Origin: Paragorgia papillata
Taxonomy: Eukaryota; Cnidaria; Anthozoa; Scleralcyonacea; Coralliidae
Reading direction: 5' to 3'
DNA length: 64,000 nucleotides
NCBI GenBank assembly: GCA_035771165.1
Contig: JAWNZC010000025.1
Span: 1 to 64,000, forward strand
The notes under the pieces were generated by a model that was not told where the DNA came from, did not search any database, and saw only the letters and a list, made by a program, of their open reading frames with translations. A program made the position numbers and the translations under genes. Shown here piece by piece: positions 1-15,000 of the stretch (position 1 is its first letter; every line of letters begins with the position of its first letter).

Positions 1-3000
1 TTGATTTTTTGGAAAAAAATCCGGAAAAAAAAATGTAAAGGGGTTAGCCTTTACTTTTTGACCGATTTTGGTCACTTTTGAAACTTTTGAGTTAGGGTCA
101 AAAACGGTTAAATAAAGTCGTTTTAGACCTTCTGTGAAAAGGAGAAGGCTGTATTTTGGCTAAAAATATTTGATTTCATTTTTTGAAAAAAATCCGGAAA
201 AAAAAAAGACCGATTTTGGTCACTTTTGAAACTTTTGAGTTAGGGTCAAAAACGGTTAAATAAAGTCGTTTTAGACCTTCTGTGAAAAGGAGAAGGCTGT
301 ATTTTGGCTAAAAATATTTGATTTGATTTTTTGAAAAAAAATCCGGAAAAAAAAAAGTAAAGGGGTTAGCCTTTACTTTTTGACCGAATTTTGGACACTT
401 TTGAAACTTTTGAGTTAGGGTCAAAAACGGTTAAATAAAGTCGTTTTAGACCTTCTGTGAAAATGTGAAGGCTGTATTTTGGCTAGAAATATTTGATTTG
501 ATTTTTTGAAAAAAATCCGGAAAAAAAAAAGTAAAGGGGTTAGCCTTTACTTTTTGACCGATTTTGGTCACTTTTGAAACTTTTGAGTTAGGGTCAAAAA
601 CGGTTAAATAAAGTCGTTTTAGACCTTCTGTGAAAAGGAGAAGGCTGTATTTTGGGTAAAAAGATTTGATTTGATTTTTTGAAAAAAAATCCGGAAAAAA
701 AAAAGTAAAGGGGTTAGCCTTTACTTTTTGACCGATTTTTGGTCACTTTTGAAACTTTTGAGTTAGGGTCAAAAACGGTTAAATAAAGTCGTTTTAGACC
801 TTCTGTGAAAAGGAGAAGGCTGTATTTTTGCTAAAAATATTTGATTTTATTTTTTGAAAAAAATCCGGAAAAAAAAAGTAAAGGGGTTAGCCTTTACTTT
901 TTGACCGATTTTGGTCACTTTTGAAACTTTTGAGTTAGGGTCAAAAACGGTTTAAATAAAGTCGTTTTAGACCTTCTGTGAAAAGGAGAAGGCTGTATTT
1001 TGGCTAAAAATATTTGATTTGATTTTTTGAAAAAAATCCGGAAAAAAAAAAGTAAAGGGGTTAAGCCTTTACTTTTTGACCCGATTTTGGTCACTTTTGA
1101 AACTTTTGAGTTAGGGTCAAAAACGGTTAAATATAAAGTCGTTTTAGACCTTCTGTGAAAAGGAGAAGGCTGTATTTTGGCTAAAAATTTTTGATTTGAT
1201 TTTTTGAAAAAAATCCGGAAAAAAAAAAGTAAAGGGGTTAGCCTTTACTTTTTGACCGATTTTGGTCACTTTTGAAACTTTGAGTTAGGGTCCAAAAACG
1301 GTTAAATAAAGTCGTTTTAGACCTTCTGTGAAAAGGAGAAGGCTGTATTTTGGCTAAAAATATTTGATTTGATTTTTTGAAAAAAATCCGGAAAAAAAAA
1401 AGTAAAGGGTTAGCCTTTACTTTTTGACCGATTTTGGTCACTTTTGAAACTTTTGAGTTAGGGTCAAAAACGGTTAAATAAAGTCGTTTTAGACCTTCTG
1501 TGAAAAGGAGTAGGCTTGTATTTTGGCTAAAAAATATTTGATTTGATTTTTTGAAAAAAATCCGGAAAAAAAAAAGTAAAGGGGTTAGCCTTTACTTTTT
1601 GAACCGATTTTGGTCACTTTTGAAACTTTTGATTTAGGGTCAAAAACGGTTAAATAAAGTCGTTTTAGACCTTCTGTGAAAAGGAGAAGGCTGTATTTTG
1701 GCTAAAAATATTTTATTTGATTTTTTGAAAAAAATCCGGAAAAAAAAAAATTAAAGGGGTTAGCCTTTACTTTTTGACCGATTTTGGTCACTTTTGAAAC
1801 TTTTGAGTTAGGGTCAAAAACGGTTAAATAAAGTCGTTTTAGACCTTCTGTGAAAAGGAGAAGGCTGTATTTTGGCTAAAAAATATTTGATTTGATTTTT
1901 TGAAAAAAATCCGGAAAAAAAAAAGTAAAGGGGTTAGCCTTTACTTTTTGACCGATTTTGGTCACTTTTGAAACTTTTGAGTTAGGGTCAAAAACGGTTA
2001 AATAAAGTCGTTTTTGACCTTCTGTGAAAAGGAGAAGGCTGTATTTTGGCTAAAAATATTTGATTTGATTTTTTGAAAAAAATCCGGAAAAAAAAAAGTA
2101 AAGTGTTAGCCTTTACTTTTTGACCGATTTTGGCCACTTTTGAAACTTTTGAGTTAGGGTCAAAAACGGTTAAATAAAGTCGTTTTAGACCTTCTGTGAA
2201 AAGGAGAAGGCTGTATTTTGGCTAAAAATATTTGATTTGATTTTTTGAAAAAAATCCGGAATAAAAAAGTAAAGGGGTTAGCCTTTACTTTTTGACCGAT
2301 TTTGGTCACTTTTGAAACTTTTGAGTTAGGGTCAAAAACGGTTAAATAAAGTCGTTTTAGACCTTCTGTGAAAAGGAGAAGGCTGTATTTTGGCTAAAAA
2401 TATTTGATTTGATTTTTTGAAAAAAATCCGGAAAAAAAAAAGTAAAGGGGTTAGCCTTTACTTTTTGACCGATTTTGGTCACTTTTGAAACTTTTGAGGT
2501 TAGGGTCAAAAACGGTTAAATAAAGTCGTTTTAGACCTTCTGTGAAAAGGAGAAGGCTGTATTTTGGCTAAAAATATTTGATTTGATTTTTTGAAAAAAA
2601 TCCGGAAAAAAAAAGTAAAGGGGTTAGCCTTTACTTTTTGACCGATTTTGGTCACTTTTGAAACTTTTGAGTTAGGGTCAAAAAACGGTTAAATAAAGTC
2701 GTTTTAGACCTTCTGTGAAAAGGAGAAGGCTGTATTTTGGCTAGAAAATATTTGATTTGATTTTTTGAAAAAAATCCGGAAAAAAAAAAGTAAAGGGGTT
2801 AGCCTTTACTTTTTGACCGATTTTGGTCCACTTTTGAAACTTTTGAGTTAGGGTCAAAAACGGTTAAATAAAGTCGTTTTAGACCTTCTGTGAAAAGGAG
2901 AAGGCTGTATTTTGGCTAGAAATATTTGATTTGATTTTTTGAAAAAAATCCGGAAAAAAAAAAGTAAAGGGGTTAGCCTTTACTTTTTGACCGATTTTGG

Positions 3001-6000
3001 TCACTTTTGAAACTTTTGAGTTAGGGTCAAAAACGGTTAAATAAAGTCGTTTTAGACCTTCTGTGAAAAGGAGAAGGCTGTATTTTGGCTAAAAATATTT
3101 GATTTGATTTTTTGAAAAAAATCCGGAAAAAAAAAAGTAAAGGGGTTAGCCTTTACTTTTTGACCGATTTTGGTCACTTTTGAAACTTTTGAGTTAGGGT
3201 CAAAAACGGTTAAATAAAGTCGTTTTAGACCTTCTGTGAAAAGGAGAAGGTTGTATTTTGGCTAAAAATATTTGATTTGATTTTTTGAAAAAAATCCGGA
3301 AAAAAAAAAGTAAAGGGGTTTAGCCTTTACTTTTTTGACCGATTTTGGTCACTTTTGAAACTTTTGAGTTAGGGTCAAAAACGGTTAAATAAAGTCGTTT
3401 TAGACCTTCTGTGAAAAGGAGAAGGCTGTATTTTGGCTAAAAATATTTGATTTGATTTTTTGAAAAAAATCCCGGAAAAAAAAAAGTAAAGGGGTTAGCC
3501 TTTACTTTTTGAACGATTTTGGTCACTTTTGAAACTTTTGAGTTAGGGTCAAAAACGGTTAAATAAAGTCGTTTTTAGACCTTCTGTGAAAAGGAGAAGG
3601 CTGTATTTTGGCTAGAAAAATTTGATTTGATTTTTTGAAAAAAATCCGGGAAAAAAAAAGTAAAGGGGTTAGCCTTTACTTTTTGACCACGATTTTGGTC
3701 ACTTTTGAAACTTTTTGAGTTAGGGTCAAAAACGGTTAAATAAAGTCGTTTTAGACCTTCTGTGAAAAGGAGAAGGCTGTATTTTGGCTAAAAATATTTG
3801 ATTTGATTTTTGAAAAAAATCCGGAAAAAAAAAAGTAAAGGGGTTAGCCTTTACTTTTTGACCGATTTTGGTCACTTTTGAAACTTTTGAGTTAGGGTCA
3901 AAAACGGTTAAATAAAGTCGTTTTAGACCTTCTGTGAAAAGGAGAAGGCTGTATTTTGGCTAAAAAAATTTGATTTGATTTTTTGAAAAAAATCCGGAAA
4001 AAAAAAAGTAAAGGGGTTAGCCTTTACTTTTTGACCGATTTTGGTCACTTTTGGAAACTTTTGAGTTAGGGTCAAAAACGGTTTAAATAAAGTCGTTTTA
4101 GACCTTCTGTGAAAAGGAGAAGGCTGTATTTTGGCTAAAAATATTTGATTTGATTTTTTGAAAAAAATCCGGAAAAAAAAAAGTAAAGGGGTTAGCCTTT
4201 ACTTTTTGACCGATTTTGGTCACTTTTGAAACTTTTGAGTTAGGGTCAAAAACGGTTAAATAAAAGTCGTTTTTAGACCTTCTGTGAAAAGGAGAAGGCT
4301 GTATTTTGGCTAAAATATTTGATTTGATTTTTGAAAAAAATCCGGAAAAAAAAAAAGTAAAGGGGTTAGCCTTTACTTTTTGACCGAATTTTGGTCACTT
4401 TTGAAACTTTTGAGTTAGGGTCAAAAACGGTTAAATAAAGTCGTTTTAAGACCTTCTGTGAAAAGGAGAAGGCTGTTTTTTGGCTAGAAATATTTGATTT
4501 GATTTTTTGAAAAAAATCCGGAAAAAAAAAAAGTAAAGGGGTTAGCCTTTACTTTTTGACCGATTTTGGTCACTTTTGAAACTTTTGAGTTAGGGTCAAA
4601 AACGGTTAAATAAAGTCGTTTTAGACCTTCTGTGAAAAGGAGAAGCTGTATTTTGGCTTAGAAATATTTTGATTTGATTTTTTGGAAAAAATCCGGAAAA
4701 AAAAAAAAGTAAAGGGGTTAAGCCTTTACTTTTTGACCGATTTTGGTCACATTTTGAAACTTTTGAGTTAGGGTCAAAAACGGTTAAATAAAGTCGTTTT
4801 AGGACCTTCTGTGAAAAGGAGAAGGCTGTATTTTGGCTAAAAATATTTGATTTGATTTTTGAAAAAAATCCGGAAAAAAAAAGTAAAGGGGTTAGCCTTT
4901 ACTTTTTGACCGATTTTGGTCACTTTTGAAACTTTTGAGTTAGGGTCAAAAACGGTTAAATAAAGTCGTTGTAGACCTTCTGTGAAAGGAAAGGCTGTTA
5001 TTTTGGCTAAAATATTTGATTTGATTTTTTGAAAAAAATCCGGAAAAAAAAAAAGTAAAGGGGATAGCCTTTACTTTTTGACCGATTTTGGTCACTTTTG
5101 AAACTTTTGAGTTAGGGTCAAAAACGGTTAAATAAAGTCGTTTTAGACCTTCTGTGAAAAGGAGAAGGCTGTATTTTGGCTAGAAATATTTGATTTGATT
5201 TTTTGAAAAAAATCCGGAAAAAAAAAAGTAAAGGGGTTAGCCTTTACTTTTTGACCGATTTTGGTCACTTTTGAAACTTTTGAGTTAGGGTCAAAAACGG
5301 TTTAAATAAAGTCGTTTTAGACCTTCTGTGAAAAGGAGAAGGCTGTATTTTGGCTAAAATATTTGATTTGATTTTTTGAAAAAAATCCGGAAAAAAAAAA
5401 GTAAAGGGGTTAGCCTTTACTTTTTGACCGATTTTGGTCACTTTTGAAACTTTTGAGTTAAGGGTCAAAAACGGTTTAAATAAAGTCGTTTTAGACCTTC
5501 TGTGAAAAGGAGAAGGCTGTATTTTGGCTAAAAATATTTGATTTGATTTTTTGAAAAAAATCCGGAAAAAAAAAAGTAAAGGGGTTAGCCTTTACATTTT
5601 TGACCGATTTTGGTCACTTTTGAAACTTTTGAGTTAGGGTCAAAAACGGTTAAATAAAGTCGTTTTAGACCTTCTGTTAAAAGGAGAAGGCTGTATTTTG
5701 GCTAAAAATATTTGATTTGATTTTTTGGAAAAAATCCGGAAAAAAAAAAGTAAAGGGGTTAGCCTTTACTTTTTGAACCGATTTTGGTCACTTTTGAAAC
5801 TTTTGAGTTAGGGTCAAAAACGGATTAAATAAAGTCGTTTTAGACCTTCTGTGAAAAGGAGAAGGCTGTATTTTGGCTAGAAATATTTGATTTGATTTTT
5901 TTGAAAAAAATCCGGAAAAAAAAAAGTAAAGGGGTTAGCCTTTACTTTTTGACCGATTTTGGTCACTTTTGAAACTTTTGAGTTAGGGTCAAAAACGGTT

Positions 6001-9000
6001 AAATAAAGTCGTTTTAGACCTTCTGTGAAAAGGAGAAGGCTGTATTTTGGCTAAAAATATTTGATTTGATTTTTTGAAAAAAATCCGGAAAAAAAAAAGT
6101 AAAGGGGTTAGCCTTTACTTTTTGACCGATTTTGGCCACTTTTGAAACTTTTGAGTTAGGGTCAAAAACGGTTAAATAAAGTCGTTTTAGACCTTCTGTG
6201 AAAAGGAGAAGGCTGTATTTTGGCTAAAAATTTTTGATTTGATTTTTTGAAAAAAATCCGGAAAAAAAAAAGTTAAGGGGTTAGCCTTTACTTTTTGACC
6301 GATTTTGGTCACTTTTGAAACTTTTGAGTTAGGGTCAAAAACGGTTAAATAAAGTCGTTTTAGACCTTCTGTGAAAAGAGAAGGCTGTATTTTGGCTAAA
6401 AATATTTGATTTGATTTTTTGAAAAAAATCCGGAAAAAAAAAAGTAAAAGGGTTAGCCTATACTTTTTGACCGATATTGGTCACTTTTGAAACTTTTGAG
6501 TTAGGGTCAAAAACGGTTAAATAAAGTCGTTTTAGACCTTCTGTGAAAAGGAGAAGGCTGTATTTTGGCTAGAAAAATTTGATTTGATTTTTTGAAAAAA
6601 ATCCCGGAAAAAAAAAAGTAAAGGGGTTAGCCTTTACTTTTTGACCGATTTTGGTCACTTTTGAAACTTTTGAGTTAGGGTCAAAAACGGTTACATAAAG
6701 TCGTTTTAGACCTTCTGTGAAAAGGAGATAGGCTGTATTTTGGCTAAAAATATTTGATTTGATTTTTTGAAAAAAATCCGGAAAAAAAAAAAGTAAAGGG
6801 GTTAGCCTTTACTTTTTGACCGATTTTGGTCACTTTTGAAACTTTTGAGTTAGGGTCAAAAACGGTTAAATAAAGTCGTTTTAGACCTTCTGTGAAAAGG
6901 AGAAGGCTGTATATTTTGGCTAAAAATATTTGATTTGATTTTTTGAAAAAAATCCGGAAAAAAAAAAGTAAAGGGGTTAGCCTGTTTACTTTTTGACCGA
7001 TTTTGGTCACTTTTGTGAAACTTTTAGCTTTGAAAAGGAGAAGGCCTGTATTTTTTGGCTTGGCTAAAAATATTTGATTTGATTTTTTGAAAAAAATCCG
7101 GAAAAAAAAAGTAAAGGGGTTAGCCTTTACTTTTTGACCGATTTTGGTCACTTTTGAAACTTTTGAGTTAGGGTCAAAAACGGTTTAAATAAAGTCGTTT
7201 TAGACCTTCTGTGAAAAGGAGAAGGCTGTATTTTGGCTAAAAATATTTGATTTGATTTTTTGAAAAAAATCCGGGAAAAAAAAGTAAAGGGGTTAGCCTT
7301 TACTTTTTGACCGATTTTGGTCACTTTTGAAACTTTTGAGTTAGGGTCAAAAACGGTTAAATAAAGTCGTTTTAGACTTCTGTGAAAAGGAGAAAGGCTG
7401 TATTTTGGCTAGAAATATTTGATTTGATTTTTTTGAAAAAAAATCCGGAAAAAAAAAAGTAAAGGGGTTAGCCTTTAAGAAGGCTGTATTTTGGCTAGAA
7501 ATATTTGATTTGATTTTTTGAAAAAATCCGGAAAAAAAAAGTAAAGGGTTAGCCTTTACTTTTTGACCGATTTTGGTCACTTTTGAAACTTTTGAGTTAG
7601 GAGGGTCAAAAACGGTTAAATAAAGTCGTTTTAGACCTTCTGTGAAAAGGAGAAGGCTGTATTTTGGCTAAAAATATTTGATTTGATTTTTTGAAAAAAA
7701 TCCGGAAAAAAAAAAGTAAAGGGGTTAGCCTTTACTTTTTGACCGATTTTGGTCACTTTTGAAACTTTTGAGTTAGGGTCAAAAAACGGTTAAATAAAGT
7801 CGTTTTAGACCATCTGTGAAAAGGAGAAGGCTGTATTTTGGCTAGAAATATTTTTTTGATTTTTTGAAAAAAAATCCGGAAAAAAAAAAGTAAAGGGGTT
7901 AGCCTTTACTTTTTTGACCGATTTTGGTCACTTTTGAAACTTTTGAGTTAGGGTCAAAAACGGTTAAATAAAGTCGTTTTAGACCTTCTGTGAAAAGGAG
8001 AAGGCTGTATTTTGGCTAAAAATATTTGATTTGATTTTTTGAAAAAAATCCGGAAAAAAAAAAGTAAAGGGGTTAGCCTTTACTTTTTGACCGATTTTGG
8101 TCACTTTTGAAACTTTTGAGTTAGGGTCAAAAACGGTTAAATAAAGTCGTTTTAGACCTTCTGTGAAAAGGAGAAGGCTGTATTTTGGCTAAAAATATTT
8201 TTTTGATTTTTTGAAAAAAATCCGGAAAAAAAAAAGTAAAGGGGTTAGCCTTTACTTTTTGACCGATTTTGGTCACTTTTGAAACTTTTGAGTTAGGGTC
8301 AAAAACGGTTATATAAAGTCGTTTTAGACCTTCTGTGAAAAGGAGAAGGCTGTATTTTGGCTAGAAATATTTTTTGATTTTTGAAAAAAATCCGGAAAAA
8401 AAAAAAAAGTAAAGGGGTTAGCCTTACTTTTTGACCGATTTTGGTCACTTTTGAAACTTTTGAGTTAGGGTCAAAAACGGTTAAATAAAGTCGTTTTAGA
8501 CCTTCTGTGAAAAGGAGAAGGCTGTATTTTGGCTAAAAATAATTTGATTTGATTTTTTGAAAAAAATCCGGACAAAAAAAAGTAAAGGGGTTAGCCTTTA
8601 CTTTTTGACCGATTTTGGTCACTTTTGAAACTTTTGAGTTAGGGTCAAAAACGGTTAAATAAAGTCGTTTTAGACCTTCTGTGAAAAGGAGAAGGCTGTA
8701 TTTTGGCTAGAAATATTTTTTGATTTTTTGAAAAAAAAATCCGGAAAAAAAAAAGTAAAGGGTTTAGCCTTTACTTTTTGACCGATTTTGGTCACTTTTG
8801 AAACTTTTGAGTTAGGGTCAAAAACGGTTAAAAAAAGTCGTTTTAGACCTTCTGTGAAAAGGAGAAGGCTGTATTTTGGCTAAAAATATTTGATTTGATT
8901 TTTTGAAAAAAATCCGGAAAAAAAAAAGTAAAGGGGTTAGCCTTTACTTTTTGACCGATTTTGGTCACTTTGAAACTTTTGAGTTAGGGTCAAAAACGGT

Positions 9001-12000
9001 AAAATAAAGTCGTTTTAGACCTTCTGTGAAAAGGAGAAGGCTGTATTTTGGCTAAAAATATTTTTTTGATTTTTTTGAAAAAAATCCGGAAAAAAAAAAG
9101 TAAAGGGGTTAGCCTTTACTTTTTGACCGATTTTGGTCACTTTTGAAACTTTTGAGTAGGGTCAAAAACGGTTAAATAAAGTCGTTTTAGACCCTTCTGT
9201 GAAAAGGAGAAGGCTGTATTTTGGCTAGAAATATTTTGATTTGATTTTTTGAAAAAAATCCGGAAAAAAAAAAAGTAAAGGGGTTAGCCTTTACTTTTTG
9301 ACCGATTTTGGTCACTTTTGAAACTTTTGAGTTAGGGTCAAAAACGGTTAAATAAAGTCGTTTTAGACCTTCTGTGAAAAGGAGAAGGCTGTATTTTGGC
9401 TAAAAATATTTGATTTGATTTTTTGAAAAAAATCCGGAAAAAAAAAAGTAAAGGGGTTAGCCTTTACTTTTTGACCGATTTTGGTCACTTTTTGAAACTT
9501 TTGAGTTAGGGTCAAAAACGGTTAAATAAAGTCGTTTTAGACCTTCTGTGAAAAGGAGAAGGCTGTATTTTGGCTAAAAATATTTGATTTGATTTTTTGA
9601 AAAAAATCCGAAAAAAAAAAGTAAAGGGGTTAGCCTTTACTTTTTGACCGATTTTGGTCACTTTTGAAACTTTTGAGTTAGGGTCAAAAACGGTTAAATA
9701 AAGTCGTTTTAGACCTTCTGTGAAAAGGAGAAGGCTGTATTTTGGCTAAAAATATTTTATTTGATTTTTTTGAAAAAAATCCGGAAAAAAAAAAGTAAAT
9801 GGGTTAGCCTTTACTTTTTGACCGATTTTGGTCACTTTTGAAACTTTTGAGTTAGGGTCAAAAACGGTTAAATAAAGTCGTTTTAGACCTTCTGTGAAAA
9901 GGAGAAGGCTGTAATTTTGGCTAGAAATATTTGATTTGATTTTTGAAAAAAATCCGAAAAAAAAAAAGTAAAGGGGTTAGCCTTTACTTTTTGACCGATT
10001 TTGGTCACTTTTGAAACTTTTGAGTTAGGGTCAAAAACGGTTAAATAAAGTCGTTTTAGACCTTCTGTGAAAAGGAGAAGGCCTGTATTTTGGCTAAAAA
10101 TATTTGATTTGATTTTTTGAAAAAAATCCGGAAAAAAAAAAGTAAAGGGGTTAGCCTTTACTTTTTGACCGATTTTGGTCACTTTTGAAACTTTTGAGTT
10201 AGGGTCAAAAACGGTTAAATAAAGTCGTTTTAGACCTTCTGTGAAAAGGAGAAGGCTGTATTTTGGCTAAAAATATTTGATTTGATTTTTTTGAAAAAAA
10301 TCCGGAAAAAAAAAGTAAAGGGGTTAGCCTTTACTTTTTGACCGATTTTGGTCACTTTTGAAACTTTTGAGTTAGGGTCAAAAACGGTTAAATAAAGTTC
10401 GTTTTAGACCTTCTGTCTGAATAAGTGAGAAGGCTGTATTTTGGCTTGAAATAGTTTAGATTTGATTTTTTGAAAAAAATCCGGGAAAAAAAAAATGTAA
10501 AGGGGTTAGCCCTTTACTTTTTGACCCGATTTTTGGTCACTTTTGAAACTTTTGAGTTAGGGTCAAAAAACGGTTAAATAAAGTCGTGTTTTAAGACCTT
10601 CTGTGAAAAAGGATAGATAGGCCTGTAAATTTTGGCCCTATAAAAAATAATATTGATTTCATTTTTTGAATATATCCGGAAATATAACAGAGACAGATTT
10701 TGGTCACTTTTGAAAACTCTTGAGTTAGGGTCCTAAACGGTTAAATAAAGTCGTTTTAGACCTTTGTGGAAAAGGAGAAGCTGGTATTTTGCTAGAATAT
10801 TTGATTTGATTTTGGATAAAAAAATCCGGAAAAAAAAAAGTATAAAGGGGATTAGCCTTTACTTTTTGGACACGATTTTGGTCACTTTTGAAACTTTTGA
10901 GTTAGGGTCAAAAACGGTTAAATTAAAGTCGTTTTAGACCTTCTGTGGAAAAGGAAAGAAGGCTGCTATTTTTTGGCTAAAAATATTTTATTTGATTTTT
11001 TGAAATAAATCCGGAAAAAAAAAAAAAAAGTAAAGGGGTTAGCCTTTACTTTTTGACCGATTTTGGTCCACTTTTGAAACTTTTGAGTTAGGTCCAAAAA
11101 ACGGTTAAAATAAAGTCGTTTTAGACCTTCTTTGTGAAAAGGAGAAGGGGCTGATTTTTTGGCTAAAAAATATTTGAATTTGATTTTTTGAAAAAAAATC
11201 CGGAAAAAAAAATAAGTAAAGGGGTTAGCCTTTACTTTTTGATCCGATTTTGGGCACTTTTGAAACTTTTGAGTTAGGTTCAAAAACGGTTAAATAAAGT
11301 GCGTTTTAGAGACCTTCTATTTGTGGTGGGTTTGTGAAAAGGAGAAGGCTGTATTTTGGCTAAAAATATTTGATTTGATTTTTTGAAAAAAATTCGGAAA
11401 AAAAAAAGTAAAGGGGTTAGCCTATTACTTTTTGACCGATTTTGGGTCACTTTGAAACCTTTTGAGTTAGGGATCAAAAAACGGTTAAAATAAAAGGTCG
11501 TTTTAGACCTTCTGTGGAAAAGGAGAAGGCTGTTATTTTGGCTAAAAATATTTGAATTTGATTTCTTTGAAAAAAATAATCCCGGTAAGGAAGAAAAAAC
11601 AAGTAAAGGGGCTTAGCCTTTACTTTTTGACCCGATTTTGGTCACTTTTGAAACTTTTGAGTTAGGGTCAAAAACGGTTAAAATAAAGGGCGTTTTAGGA
11701 CCTTCTGTTGAAAAGGAGAAGGGCTGTATTTTGGGCTAAAAATATTTTTATTTGAACTTTTTGGGGGAAATAGAAATCCGGGAAAAAAAAAGTACAAGGG
11801 GTTAGCCCTTTACTTTTTGACCGATATTTGGTTCACTTTTGAAACTTTTGAGTTAGGGTCAAAAACGGTTAAATAAAGTCCGTTTTAGGTCCTTCTGTGA
11901 AATAGGAGAAGGCTGTATTTTCGGCCTAACAAATATTGTGAATTTTTGATTTTTTGAAAAAAATCCGGAAAAAAAAAAAGTAAAGGGGTTAGCCTTTACT

Positions 12001-15000
12001 TTTTTGAACACGATTTTTTGGTCACTTTTTGAAACTTTTGAGTTTAGGCGTCAAAAACGGTTAAAATAAAAGTCCGTTTTAGAAAACACATTATGTTGAA
12101 AAGGAGAAGGACCTGTATTTTTTGGCTAGAAATATTTGATTTTGATTTTTTGAAAAAAAAATCTCGGAAAAAAAAAAAAAAAAGTAAAAGGGGTTAGCCT
12201 TATACTTTTATTGACCGATGTTTGGTCACTTTTGAAACTTTTGAGTTAGGGTCAAAAATCCGGTTAAATAAAGTCGTTTTGAGACCCTTCTTGTGTAAAA
12301 GGAGAATGGCAGATATTTTGGCTAAAAATCTTTGATTTGATTTTTTTGAAAAAATCCGGAAAAAAAAAACAGTAAAGGGGTTAGCCTTTCACTTTTTGAC
12401 CACGATTTTGGGTCACTTTTGAAACTTTTGAGTTAGGGTTCGAAAAACGGTTAAATAAAGTCGTTTTAGACCTTACTGTGAAAAGGAGAAGGGCTGTTGG
12501 TATTTTGGCTAAGAAATATTTTGATTTGATTTTTTGAAAAAAATCCGGGAAAAAAAAAGTAAAGGGGATTAGGCCTTTAACCTTTTTGACGCGATTTTGG
12601 TCACTCCTTTGAAAACTTTTGAAGTTAGGGTCAAAAACGGTTTAAATAAAGTCGTTTTTAGGACCTTCTGTGAAAAGGTAGAAGGCTGTATTTTGGCTAA
12701 AAATATTTGATGAATTTGATTTTTAGTGAAAAAAAATCCGGAAAAAAAAAGTAAAGGGGTTAGCCTTTACGTTTTTGACCGAATTTTGGTCACCTTTTGA
12801 AAACTTTGTAGTTAGGGTCAAAAACGGTTAAATAAAAGGTCGTTTTAGACCTTCTGTGAAAAGGAGTAAGGCTGTATTTTGGCTAATAAATAATTTGATT
12901 TGAATTTTTGAAAAAAAAATCCGGAAAAAAAAATGTTAAAGGGAGTTAGCCTTTACTTTTTGTCGATTTTGGTCACTTTTGATACTTTTGACGTTTGGGT
13001 CAAAAACGGTTGAAATAAAGTCGTTTTTGACATTCTGTGAAAGGGAGAAGGCTTTGTATTTTGGCTAACAAGATTTTGACTTTGATTTTTTTGAAAAAAT
13101 CCGGGGGAAATAAAAAAAGTAAAGGGGTTAGCATTTACTTTTTGAACGATTTTTGGTTCACTTTTGAAACTTTTGTAGTTAGGGTCAAAAAAACGGGTTA
13201 AATAAAGTCGGTTTTAAGACCTTCTGTCGAAAAGGAATAAGGCTGTATTTTGGCTAGAAAGTTATATTGATTTGATTTTTTGAAAAAAAATCCGGAAAAA
13301 AAATAAATAAGTAAAGGGGTTAGCCTTTACTTTTTGACCGATTTTGGTCACTTTTGAAACTTTTGAGTTTGGGTCAAAAACGGTTTTAATAAAGTCGTTT
13401 TATGACCTTCTGTGAAAAGGAGGAGGGCTTTGTATTTTGGCTAAGAATATTGATTTGGATTTTTTGAACAATAATCCGGAAAAAAAAAAGCAGTAAAGGG
13501 GTTAGCCTTTACTTTTTGAACGAATTTTGGTCACTTTTGAAACTTTTGAGTTAGGGTCAAAAACGGATTAAATAAAGTCGTTTTAGACCTTCTGTGAAAA
13601 GGAGAAGGCGGTATTTTGGCTTATAAAATATTTGATTTGATTTTTTGAAAAAAAATCGGGAAAAAAAAAAGTAAAGGGGTTAGCCTTTACTTTTTGACCG
13701 ATTTTGGCCACTTTTGAAACTTTTGAGTTAGGGGTGCAAAATCGGTTAAATATTGTCGTTTGCGTTTTAGACCTTCTGATGAAAAGGAGGAAGGCTGTAT
13801 TTTGACTAAATATATGTTGATTGTTTTTTTGGAAAAAAATCCGGAAAAAAAAAAAGTAAAGGGGTTAGCCTTTTATTTTTGACCGATTTTGGTCACTTTT
13901 GAACACTTTTGAGGTTAGGGTCAAAAGCGGTTAAATAAAAGTAGTTTTAGAACCTTCTGTGAAAAAGGAGAAGGCTGTATTTTGGCCTAAAAATATTTTG
14001 ATTTGATTTTTTGAAAAAAAATCCGGTATAATAAAAAAAAGTAAAGGGGTTTGAGCCTTTACTTTTTGACCGTTTTTGGTCACTTTTGAAAACTTTTGAG
14101 TTAGGGTCAAAAACGGTTAAATAAAGTAGTTTTAGACCTTCTGTGATAAGGAGAAGGCTGTATTTTGGCTACAAAGTAATTTGTTTGATTTTTTGAAAAA
14201 AATCCGGAAAAAAAAAAGTAAAGGGGTTAGCCTTTACTTTTTGACCGATTTTGGTCACTTTTGAAACTTTTGAGTTAGGGTCAAAAACGGTTAAATAAAG
14301 TCGTTTTAGACCTTCTGTGAAAAGGAGAAGGCTGTATTTTGGCTAGAAATATTTGATTTGAATTTTTTGAAAAAAATCCGGGAAAAATATAAAGTAAGGG
14401 TGTTAGCCTCTTAACTTTTTGACCGATTTTGGTCAATTTTGAAACTTTTTGAGTTAGGGGTCAAAAACGGTTAAAATAAAGGCGTTTTAGGACCTTCTGT
14501 GAAAAGGAGAAGGGCTGTATTTTGGCGAAAAATATTTGATTTGGATTTTTTGAAAAAAAATCCGGGGAAAAAATAAGTAAAGGGGTTAGCCTTTACTTTT
14601 TGACCGATTTTGGCCCAACTTTTGAAACTTTTGAGTTAGGGTCAAAAACGGTTAAATAAAGTCTCCTTTTAGACCTTCTGTTGAAAAGGAGAAGGCCGTA
14701 TTTTGGCTAGAAATATTTGATTGGATTTTTTGAAAAATATCCGGAAAAAATAAAAAAAGTATAGGGGTTAGCCTTTACTCTTTTGACCGATTTGGGTCAC
14801 TTTTGAAACTTTTGTCGTTAGGGGTCAAAAAACGGTTAAATAAAGTCGTTTTTAGGACCTTCTGTGAAAAGGAGGAAGGCACTGTATTTTGGCTAAAATT
14901 ATTTGATTTGTTTGATTTTTTGAAAAAAATCCGGAAAAAAAAAAGTAAAAGGGGTGTTAGCCTTTACTTTTTGACCGATTTTGGTCATTTTTTGAAACTT